A stretch of 64,000 bases of DNA from Paramecium sonneborni (taxonomy: Eukaryota; Ciliophora; Oligohymenophorea; Peniculida; Parameciidae), in contig CAJJDN010000058.1 of the NCBI GenBank assembly GCA_905182985.1, positions 342,039-406,038 of the forward strand, given 5' to 3'. Under the pieces are notes generated by a model, which saw only the letters and a program-made list of their open reading frames with translations, ran no database searches and was not told the origin of the DNA. Both the position numbers and the translations under genes were made by a program. How positions within the stretch are numbered: position 1 is the first letter of the stretch; each line of letters begins with the position of its first letter. Shown here piece after piece: positions 9,663 through 20,109 of this stretch.

Positions 9663-12615
9663 TCAATTTGTTATTCGCAAATTTGAATGTAACATCCTTT
9701 CCTCATCATCATCATTTTCATAATTTTGTAATATATTTTCATTCTTTAATTAACAAGATGAATTTTATAAACTCTATTATTAAGAGTTCTCTTATATAAT
9801 AGGCAGCATGTTCTACTTTTTAAAATTCATAGTTTGTAGTCTTAATTCATCCTATAATTTTATTTGAGATTCATAAAAATTTTAATTAGCTTACTATTAT
9901 ATTTTTAAAAATTAATCTTCATAATTTGTTTTTTCAGATAATGTAAATTATTCTATTTAAAATTATTAAGATTCATTATATAATTAATTTTTTTCATGTT
10001 ATGCATTCTTCAAATAAAAACAAAAGAATTTTGATATCAAATTAAAAATAATAGTCAATAAAGAGCATGCTGCAAAATAACATAAAAAAAATAGTAATAC
10101 ATATCCACAAAAATCATAATATGCTTCAATCATAAAACAAATAAATATAAAAGCGATATTATATGATATCCAACTAGCAAATGATTGAACTTTTATATAA
10201 TAAAATTCCATAATTTTCTCACTTTCATTATTTTTATCAGTATTTATTTTTTCATAAAATCTCATTCCAAAATTTAAAACCAAAAAGTAAAATAAATTAC
10301 TCAAATATCCTTTTATAAAAATTGACATGCGTGATGAATTTAGGAGCATTAATGTTGCTTTCTCTAAAATTATTATTAAAATACTAGCACAAACTAATAA
10401 TCTATATGTTTCTTTAACTTTAAAATAGTAATTGAAAACTAAATTTAAAACAAATAATGCCAAAAAGATAAAATTGAAAATTCCCAACCAATAAAATAAT
10501 ATAGTATATTATTAAGAAGCATCTTCCTTCTAATTTTAATAAATAAAACAAAGGTTTTTAATATTTATTTTAGCAAAATACTCAGCAAAATCATTTTTTT
10601 AAAAAGATTTACCCCTTTATTAAGCTTCTTTTAATATTTATTCTAGAATATTATTTGTTTCATATGAATAAGCACAATAAATAGATTTTTCATATTCAAG
10701 AAACAAATTCAAAACATTTCGATTTGGAGAGGATCCAATAAATTTGAATTTTCCTTAAGCATAGTCATCTACATTCAAAAAAGCTGTTTGTTATAAATTT
10801 TCAATTGTATAGGAACAATAGTTAAAAGAACGACTATGAATTATATGTAAAACTAAATTTCCAGTAATATAAATTGGTTCTTTAATTCCTTTTGATCTCG
10901 CTATTTTCTATTAACTTGTAAATAAAATAGCAAAAATTAAAAATATAACTACAGTGAAAATAAATAAGGCAGGTATTGACAATTTCAAAATATATAAATA
11001 ATAATGATCAAATGCATTCCCAAAAAAATCATATGAACTTTAAGCAAAGATGAATATTATTGCACTTATACTAAAGCAATTATTAATGTTAGAATATAAA
11101 CACATCAAATTTAAGACAATTTATTAAATTATTTTAGTAAAACTATTGATCTACCAATTTGAACTTTATGAGGAATAAGTTTCTTAAAACTAAGAATAAG
11201 CATAAATTTTAGAATTTTTTCTTTTTCTTAACGCATTCATATTTTTTGATAATGAAGCACTATAATCTGCTTATGCAACTATATTATCTGATTTTCCAAA
11301 AAATAATCCTTTTTCAGCAGCTAAACTTGGTAATATGTAATTTACACCTTATAAAATTATATTCTAAACATAATCACATTCTGATTTAATAATTTTTTAT
11401 AAGTATGGATCAATAAATTGTTTAACTTTTTGCCAATTATAAAAACAGAAAAAAGGATTATGATCCATTGCAATAGAAAATAATTTATTTGTTGATATAT
11501 TTTCAAGTTCATCTATTGTCTGATCTAATAAAAATGTATTATCGATATTTAATGGATTCCAAGAAGAAATTTAATTATATAAGATAGTACCTGTAGTTGC
11601 ACATAAATTTCTATTGATTATAGAATTGATTTATGTTGAAATCGAATCCTTTTATTAGATTAGAGAACATTGAGTAACAAAAAAATAATCAGGATCAAAA
11701 TATTTACCAATTCCATTATATATCCATCTTTATAAATCATAATTTGATGATTTAAAGTATTTAATAATAAATATTACTCTAGGAAGATTATCTTAATTTT
11801 AGTTATATTATAATATTAGAGCATTATCTACTGAATATTAATTCCTTTATATTTCCATTGTTATTAATGTAGATTTCATATGATTCAAAAATAAGCATTC
11901 TTTAAGCTTTATTTCTAGTGAATCAATTCCATTACAAAGTATGACTAAATCAACGTTCTGGTCTTCAAATGATTTAATAAAATCAATAATCTAAGATTAA
12001 GTTTCATTCTCATAAACACCACAAACTAAGGTTTTCTTAGAAGTACTCTAATAATATTAAACTTACTAAAATGTTTATTAATAATCATTACTTTTTAAGG
12101 CATACAATTTTAATCAGGTTTAAAATCTTAAGAGTCTTGCTACAGTTTTATATTAGTTTATAAGAACTTTTAACTTTTTAAATATTCTTTCTATTGAAAC
12201 TATTAAGTCTTATTTTGGTAACTTTAAACATTATCTTATTTTCTTTTTTTATTTGATACTTTTAAATATTAAGTTCCTAAAAATATTTTACAAGTAGCTT
12301 CATATCTATCTTCGAATTGTTCCTACTTTTCGTATTCCTCTTATAACTATATCTTAAAATCTTCAATATCGTTTGCTAAATGCTTAAGATTTCTTTCATT
12401 AATTAATTCAAATAAAAATCTATCAGTTTTGATTACTGGTCTTTAATAAGTCTGAGATAAGTATAATTTTTACATATAATGCTAATTTAATATTTTCACA
12501 CTTTACGATAACTTTAAATGGCTTTAAAATAAGATATTAATTTTACAATTATTTATTCATCAGAAAGTTATATTGTTAAGGGATAATCTAATGGAGTTTA
12601 CAAGTTAATATCCAT
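9663..12615 (-). CDS. Large multi-span membrane protein resembling a decayed chitin synthase
   Basis: This is a 968-residue protein. About 190 basic, soluble N-terminal residues are followed by a domain whose order of motifs follows fungal/protist chitin synthases (GT2). It opens with LVCGVYENET, where the family has a strand-MYNE segment, then LQRWIYNGIGKYFDPDYFF, where the family has a helix ending HRWFFNAF. NPLN, AAEKG and an RKRK segment occupy the places of the EDR and QRRRW motifs. Then come roughly six or more hydrophobic segments and a Gln-rich cytosolic tail. The catalytic acidic and QxxRW residues are not conserved. Introns: 12482-12501 (20 nt) and 12066-12091 (26 nt). The family link is my inference; a receptor-like membrane protein is an alternative. 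Confidence 0.55.
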
Positions 12616-13004
12616 TTATATTCTATAATTTAATATATCTTTATTAAAAATTATTTATTTGATGTTTAGAAAAACTTGTTTATTCTATTTGATAGAGATG
12701 GAAAAAAAACAATATAATAACTAATAAAATAATAATAATTAATATCTGTTTTTTTTATAGTTTAAGTACTCGAATAGAAACTAATCACTAAGATAAGAGA
12801 TGTAATAAAAGAATTTGAGTTTAATTTAATATAAGTATATAATTTATTATCTCTCTTATATTCATTGTTTTTTTCTTAAATTTAAAGTATTATTTTAAAG
12901 ACCATCACAAAATTTACTATTGCTTTGAAGATCTTATTTCCTTAATGTATTAATTTATTCTTTTTATTACAATTATTAGATACAATGCTCAACCTCATCT
13001 TAAA
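12616..13004. other. Intergenic, 389 bp, no gene seen
   Basis: This stretch lies between the start of the membrane-protein gene (12615) and the TGA of the TPR gene (13005). It is AT-rich with short T and A runs. No open frame in any of six frames has coding-like composition beyond a few dozen codons. It should contain the promoter of the downstream minus-strand gene and the 3' UTR of the TPR gene. Confidence 0.5.
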
Positions 13005-14686
13005 TCATTAATTATTTTAGTTCTACATTTCAATTACATCCATATTGGCTTAATCAATATCAAGAATTTTCTTGTAGCACAACAAAGATTATTGGTATTT
13101 CTTCATTAATTTTAGTACTTCTCCATAACCAAATAATCCTTTAATATGATTAGGTTATAATTCAAGTGCTTGTTTATATTCAACAGAAGCATCATAATTA
13201 TATTTAAGCATCCTGAGCGCTTCTCCTTAAAAATATAAATTAGAGATACCTTTTCCTAAAGTGATAAGAAATGTTTAGGATGATATTTTAGAGCTTTATC
13301 AAAATACATAATAGCTTTTCTAAAATTGTCTTACATTCTCAAACATTCACCTAAAATATATAAAATTTCTAACCTTTCCCCCAAATCGAATTTATATGAT
13401 TTCGTTTTATTTTTATTCCTTTATCATACCATTCTATAGCATCATAATTTTCAATTAATCTAAAATATTAACCTTTACTCTTTTAAATTTATACCTTTTC
13501 CAAATAAACTTTAAAGATGATCAGAATCTAATTCTAATGCTTTATCGTAAAAACTATTAGCTTCTCCATATTTTTATTGATTGAAAAAAAAATACTTAAA
13601 ATATATATAGAAGATACCTTTTGCTGCATAAATATCACATTGTTTATCACAATTATTTAAAATATATGGCAAAGTCAAGGCCTTATTTATAATAATTTCA
13701 GCATCATTTTACTTTTAAAAAGTATTAATACAAAGCCCTAGTATTAATTACAATATTCACCTTTTCCTTTAAGGGCTTAAATTTAATTTGGTTTTGTTAT
13801 AATGCTTAGTCAAAGTACTTTTAGGATTCTAGTTCTAATTCGATTTCTAATTCTAACTCAATTTAATGTTTAGGTTTAGCTAAATTCTTTTAATAATAAT
13901 ACGTTTTCCTTGAAGTAATGCTTCAATTTTATATTGATGCAAAGCCTTGGCTTAGGATTATTTTTTATTAATACCTTTATCATTTAATATAATTTCTAAT
14001 TCTTTATTCAGATTAATCTTCTCTAAATTATATAGTTAATAAATATGTACCCTTTTCTTTAAGACGAATTTCTAACTTTTCTTTTATGTGATCTTCTAAA
14101 AAAGATAAATAAGCATTATCTATTACCTTTTTCTATGAAACGCTATTCTATTTTTGCTTTTCAATTGAATCTAAAGTATGGAAAATATTGATTCTTAATA
14201 CCTCTTTCATAAAGACTGGATTCTGTTTTCTATTTATTTAAGATTTTAGCTAGATAACAAATTGAAGATAGAAATACGTTTAGCTAATTTATTAAAATCA
14301 TCTAATTCTAATTGATATAATGCTTTGGCTATTATTTTGATTAAATAAATTAGTTACCCTTTCCAACTAAGCTTGGAACATGATTTGATGAAATATTCAA
14401 TGCTCGATCATACCATTAAATTGCTTTTTAATATTTATCAAATATCTATAAAGAGTCACCTTCAATATTCTTTAAAAAGTTACCTTTTCCACCTAATGAA
14501 TCATCCATATTTGGATCTAGACTTATTGCTGAGTCAAACCAATAAAGTGCCTAATTCCTTTTTTATTATTGCAAAAATTTTTAACCTAAATAAAAATTTT
14601 AGACAACCTAAAGCAATCATAGATTTAATGTCATTAGGATATCTTTTGAGAACTTCTTCATAATCTTATATCAGTATTTTAGACAT
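13005..14686 (-). CDS. TPR-repeat protein with repeat-phased introns
   Basis: This is a tetratricopeptide-repeat scaffold. Typical units are readable, for example KYQKAIQWYDRALNI, KYGEANSFYDKALELD and NYDAIEWYDKGIKI, with at least seven repeats between ATG 14686 and TGA 13005. Reading it needs many 22-31-nt introns. Seven of them (14460-14483, 14329-14357, 13951-13974, 13595-13617, 13473-13494, 13351-13373, 13226-13249) interrupt the same Gly or Ala codon at the start of a repeat, after AAA G or AAG G. Two one-base frameshifts remain, near 13256-13262 and 13701-13725, so the exact protein cannot be given; these may be sequence errors or real decay. No catalytic domain was seen. Confidence 0.7.
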
Positions 14687-14707
14687 TATTAATTTTATTA
14701 TACATTA

Positions 14708-15256
14708 TCAATCCTTTTTTATTTTACCTTCTTCAATCAACACTGGGATTTCAGCTGCTAACCAAGGTGCCAACTATTTAATTAATAACTTTATATAATT
14801 ACAGCTAGTTGTAAGGCATGAACAATTCCAAACTTGGGTGCGTTTTTTTACCATAAAGGAGCAAAATGAATATCAATACAGATTTTGCCACCTCTGTACA
14901 TTTTAGGTGTCAATCCATCAAGGGATGGAATTTCAATTTCAATTGGGGCTAAAGGATATGTTGGAGGTATCTAAATAATAGTGCTTTGTTAACTTCAAAT
15001 TAGAAATCAAATTCATATCTAATCAAATTATGAACAACCCAACATTTTCCTTTCCAACTATTTAGTATTTTGATTTAGATTACTTAGTGCATTCTTTGTT
15101 AGCTGGTTCTAATTTAACCCAATCATTATCTTCGCTTTTATTATTTTTTATGTAATTGATTAATGCTGTATACTCTTCTTTAAGTCTATCTATCCATTAT
15201 GGATCTCTGGGCCCTGCACTAATTGAAATAGATGTGGGTGTTGAATGAGCTTACAT
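14708..15256 (-). CDS. UFC1: UFM1-conjugating enzyme (E2) UFC1
   Basis: This 156-residue protein aligns along its length with UFC1, the E2 that passes UFM1 from UBA5 to target proteins (human 167 residues). Landmarks in order: [40 protein letters not shown], the active-site segment [10 protein letters not shown] (the Cys is the thioester residue), PLWQKNAPKFG and [11 protein letters not shown]. Three introns are needed: 15058-15083 (26 nt), 14971-14993 (23 nt) and 14774-14802 (29 nt). It shows that the ufmylation pathway is present in this ciliate. The gene sits 21 bp from the TPR gene start; nothing suggests co-regulation. Confidence 0.93.
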
Positions 15257-15368
15257 AATTATTTAATATAAAATATTTCATTTCATCAAAATCAAAATAA
15301 AGATTATTAAAATTATTGGCAAACAGTACAAAAGTTATAACTTAGAGAATTTCTTTTAAGCTTGCTAT

Positions 15369-16927
15369 TCAATTTTTGATAGTTTTAGAGATGAATTTTT
15401 TTGAATCTTAATTGGAGTCACTAAATTAATTATATTAAAGCATACAATATTATTGAATAGCAGAATTAAGTTTTTCTTTCTTATCATTCAATCTATGTTA
15501 TTGTTTTTGATTTGTTTAATTTTTCAATATAACTGAAGTTTTGATATTTTATAGTGTATTTACACAATCTGTTATAATTGATTTCTCAGATACTTCGCTC
15601 TAAATAAAGTAAAATATTAAAATTTTACATCTGTAAAGCCATTCTTTGAAATATCTGAATACTAAGTTACATATCGTACTCCAGGTAGTGCTTTGAAAGA
15701 ACCTTTTTTTTCATTTACTGTTATATCTGTACTCTTTTATTAAGGATCATCCTCCTTAAACATTTTCTATCCCAAAATCAATAATTTTAAATTCTAATTC
15801 TGAGATTTATGTTTCTTCTCTCCTTTGAAAATTTTAATTGAAGGTCTAGCAACTTATGATGGGCCTTAATTAATCTATTCGAAATATTATTTGAGTTTTT
15901 AAGTCAAAAAATGATAAATTTGATTAGCTGCAATAATTTTAGGTTTTATTTTTTCTTCTTCAATTAAAGATTAATCTAAATTCTCACTTATATCAATAGA
16001 TTTAACTTCTCGAACATCTTATTTTTAATTTTATTAAGATCTTAAATGTAATAAAAATGCGAATTGGGCTTTTATCATCACTTAACTTAAAATTCCTATT
16101 AATAGTGAGGTACTGGCAAATTTCATTGCCAATTATTCTTTAGCACTCATTAATTAATTATTTATTTCATGTTCATTTTCATGTTCATGTATATCATTGG
16201 AAGTTTCTTTTATTATTTGGTGTTATTAGGAAAACTCAGAATCCAATAAACTTACTTATTAAGAAGGAATATTAGTATTCTATATATATTGTAAAATAAA
16301 TAGTAAAGCTTCAAATTAAATTGTATTGATTTTCTTATTGATTATTAAATTAATTCGTCTAAACGCCTTTGATTATAAAAGCCTTGATTTTAGAATTCCA
16401 AAGTTCTGAGTTTATTTATTTTTAAATAACTGAAATAAAATATTATTAAAAGAGTTTTGCCTGATTTTTAAGTTTTGATTATATTGTAATATATTGAAAT
16501 ATCTTAGAACATGTTTATTGATAATTGATTTTAAAACTAAACAAGGGGCTTTTGAGCATTTTGGTTGAAATTTAACACTTTTCTTTTTTGTTGGAGGTGT
16601 CAAATATTAAATTTACCCTTATTAAGGTTTATTTTAAATAGGGATAGAATGAATATTTTATGTCTTTGTTAAAAGTAAAACATCAAAATAATGTTGTAAT
16701 CTTACAGATTTGATTTTATGGCAGAATCCCAGTATTTTATGAGTTGCAAGAACTATTTTTAATTACGTAAATCTCATGGCCAATTTACAGCTTTAATCTT
16801 CCCTCATTTCAGAATACACTTTTAATGTTGCTTTGACAGCAGAGTTTCTAGAAGAACTTTAACTGCTCATACTTAATAGCTAATGCTAATCTGGATTAGT
16901 TTTATTTCTTCTTTCAGCAAAATTCAT
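15369..16927 (-). CDS. Unrecognised basic/helical protein, 509 aa
   Basis: No family was recognised. The frame opens at ATG 16927, contains one 29-nt intron (15600-15628) and ends at TGA 15369-15371. The N-terminal ~270 residues are basic, with repeated short helical units such as LKSIINKHVLRYFNILQ that loosely resemble IQ-type calmodulin-binding helices. An acidic His/Glu linker follows (HEHENEHE), then a moderately hydrophobic stretch (TSLLIGILSQVMIKAQFAF) that could be a single membrane anchor or a buried helix. The tail is Lys/Gln-rich. Its ATG overlaps the TGA of the upstream same-strand gene (ATGA at 16924-16927). A 47-nt GT-AG removal would fuse the two, so this may be the C-terminal half of the cyclic-nucleotide-binding protein. 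Confidence 0.55.
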
Positions 16928-18869
16928 AATAATTTATATTTCAATAATTAAGGATACTTTTTTGGTCTTGCTATCATTTTACAGCTATGAATTCTTCTAT
17001 TTTGACATTTGTTTGAGAATTAAATGGAATTGAGAGGACTATCGGAACGTATTTTTTTAATTTCTGTACTATTATTTCTGAAATTAACTGAACTATCTTA
17101 CTTTTAATCAAAACTAGTTTAGGTTTAAATTTATGATCTTCCTTATTCTGTTTTCATCCTAAAATATGATTATTAAGTTGTTAGTCTTGATGTAAAATGA
17201 TCATTGCTACTACTTGGAATATTTGTAGATCCCTAAGCAAATAAGTTAACAAAAGAGAAGGAACCTTTTTTCAGATCTTTAGATTTAAAACTTGAATGTT
17301 AATAAATCTAGTCATTTTATTTAAATAAATCTGAAACAGATGATGATAAAAGAGTTCCTTCTCTCATTGTTTGAGGTTAAACTTTCTCTTTTTTCTTGTT
17401 TTATTTAGTCAATTATCTACAAACTCTATCTCTAATTAATAGAACAGAATCTTTCTCCATCGGAAAGATATTTAGATTTTTGAATCCACCCTAATTGGAA
17501 ATAAAAAACCTACTCTAAATTAATTTATTTTGTTATTATATTCTGTAATCTCTATAATGCTTAAAGCTTTAGGAGAATGTTCTCTAATGTCTTGGCTTTT
17601 TGTCTTTATAGAAGTATGGAAGATTTCTTAAATAGTCTTTCTCTCTACTTTTTATTATTACTTCTATATAAGTTCTGGCTTGTTAATAAAATTATTTATT
17701 ATCATTTCGTATCTTGTTTTCATGTACTCTTTCAATATTTAAGATTTCTCTTTCAATATTTTACAGATTTCTGGAAAGTTTCTTCTTATCTAATTAAATT
17801 CTTCAATCTGAATATAATATGCAACAGTATTATCAGCACATTAACAAGTCGACTGTCTTATTTATTGATCAACTAATTTTACATATTTAATATACATATT
17901 TCTTCTTGTCCAACCCAACCATTATCACTTAATTAACATAATGTAATTCTAACCTTCCCAATCTTTTTAATTAACTCTACTCTCCCTTTTTATATTAGCA
18001 TAAAAAATTTAGATTCCTCACCTTCTTTCCATAATATACTTTAAGGAGCAAATTCGATTTTATGCATATATTACATAAATTTTGTTATTACAAATTTACT
18101 ATTACTTGGTAACATCTTCATAAAATAGTCAACGTTGCTATTCATATCTTAAAGTGATTTCTCACAAATTTGTTTGTATTCTGTTTTATTCATTGTGATT
18201 ACATGAATATCCTCAGACAATACTAATATACTTGCAGTTCTTGGTTTATCTGTATATAGAGATACATCTCCAAAGGTCTATCCTCCATAATAAGAATAAA
18301 TCTAACAATCTATCTATTTTAAATACCTTTTAATAGAGGCAAACTCCTCCTTCAAAATATCTATTTGATATTAACCAAGGATCCTCTCCTTAAGCTAATA
18401 GTAATTCCATGTCAATTATATTCTGTAATTTTTTACTCTTCCAAACACTACTCCAAGGTTCACTTCTGTTTGTTTCTAAAAGAAAATCCCTTTCTAATTC
18501 AACATCATGATTTCCTTTAGGTACCAATACTCCAACATTCCCTTTTAGAATCATAAAACACTTATCTCCATAATCACCGTAATGAAATATAATTTAACCC
18601 TTCTTATAATATTCATAAGTCAATGCTTTTCCAGCATATATAATAAAATCTCTTAAACTTGAACCTTCAGGACAATTCTTTTTAAAAAATTCTATAGCCA
18701 TTAAAGAATCAACAATCTGTGCCATTTGTGATTCGTTGCTCATTTTAATAAACGTTTAAAAACTCTATAATGCTGGAATCAATTGAATTTCAATTTTCTC
18801 TCTTTACTCTTAATCATTATTAGATAAAAAATTGATTGATAATCTTACATTGGCTGATGCTCTGTGCAT
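16924..18869 (-). CDS. Tandem cyclic-nucleotide-binding domain protein
   Basis: This is a 624-residue protein with two CNB domains. The first has the beta-barrel (GQIIFHYGDYGDKCFMILKG) and a phosphate-binding cassette readable as FGDVSLYTDKPRTASIL, with the Arg that contacts the cyclic phosphate. The second has FAPQSILWKEGEESKFFMLI. A long insert splits the first domain between the barrel and the cassette. The C-terminal ~200 residues are Ser/Gln/Lys-rich. It has no kinase or channel domain and no PKA-type inhibitory sequence that I could see. Introns: 18302-18326, 17873-17895, 17491-17513. The start chosen is ATG 18869, which begins MHRASANV. The 5' part of the gene is present a second time at 18881-20006 through an assembly duplication. 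Confidence 0.82.
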
Positions 18870-20016
18870 TGACCTTTTANATTTCTCTTTCAATATTTTA
18901 CAGATTTCTGGAAAGTTTCTTCTTATCTAATTAAATTCTTCAATCTGAATATAATATGCAACAGTATTATCAGCACATTAACAAGTCGACTGTCTTATTT
19001 ATTGATCAACTAATTTTACATATTTAATATACATATTTCTTCTTGTCCAACCCAACCATTATCACTTAATTAACATAATGTAATTCTAACCTTCCCAATC
19101 TTTTTAATTAACTCTACTCTCCCTTTTTATATTAGCATAAAAAATTTAGATTCCTCACCTTCTTTCCATAATATACTTTAAGGAGCAAATTCGATTTTAT
19201 GCATATATTACATAAATTTTGTTATTACAAATTTACTATTACTTGGTAACATCTTCATAAAATAGTCAACGTTGCTATTCATATCTTAAAGTGATTTCTC
19301 ACAAATTTGTTTGTATTCTGTTTTATTCATTGTGATTACATGAATATCCTCAGACAATACTAATATACTTGCAGTTCTTGGTTTATCTGTATATAGAGAT
19401 ACATCTCCAAAGGTCTATCCTCCATAATAAGAATAAATCTAACAATCTATCTATTTTAAATACCTTTTAATAGAGGCAAACTCCTCCTTCAAAATATCTA
19501 TTTGATATTAACCAAGGATCCTCTCCTTAAGCTAATAGTAATTCCATGTCAATTATATTCTGTAATTTTTTACTCTTCCAAACACTACTCCAAGGTTCAC
19601 TTCTGTTTGTTTCTAAAAGAAAATCCCTTTCTAATTCAACATCATGATTTCCTTTAGGTACCAATACTCCAACATTCCCTTTTAGAATCATAAAACACTT
19701 ATCTCCATAATCACCGTAATGAAATATAATTTAACCCTTCTTATAATATTCATAAGTCAATGCTTTTCCAGCATATATAATAAAATCTCTTAAACTTGAA
19801 CCTTCAGGACAATTCTTTTTAAAAAATTCTATAGCCATTAAAGAATCAACAATCTGTGCCATTTGTGATTCGTTGCTCATTTTAATAAACGTTTAAAAAC
19901 TCTATAATGCTGGAATCAATTGAATTTCAATTTTCTCTCTTTACTCTTAATCATTATTAGATAAAAAATTGATTGATAATCTTACATTGGCTGATGCTCT
20001 GTGCATTGACCTTTTA
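17744..20016. repeat. Exact 1,136-bp tandem duplication around a single N (likely assembly artefact)
   Basis: Positions 17744-18879 recur as 18881-20016 with a constant offset of 1,137, separated only by one N at 18880. I saw no differences between the copies, including introns and non-coding bases. A real duplication in a macronuclear genome would rarely be both perfect and joined by an N, so the copies probably represent one locus that the scaffolder failed to merge. Confidence 0.9.
18881..20006 (-). pseudogene. Duplicate 5' portion of the cyclic-nucleotide-binding gene
   Basis: This is the second copy of the first ~365 codons of the gene at 16924-18869, from the MHRASANV start at 20006 to the point where the duplication stops at 18881. 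In the real genome there is probably one gene, whose upstream flank is the sequence beyond 20016. It is identical to the other copy, including the 25-nt intron. It should not be counted as a separate gene unless long reads confirm both copies. Confidence 0.75.
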
Positions 20017-20109
20017 CACTTTTATTAAATTATAAAAATATTATTTAGTAAGACAATTTCTAAAGTTAAAAATATTTTAATTGATAAGTCTTTTTTATAA
20101 ATAAATTGA

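Noticed and set aside
10000..10490. Separate short membrane protein on the minus strand
   Set aside because: In the ciliate code this is only an internal part of the 968-residue membrane protein; both ends are open.
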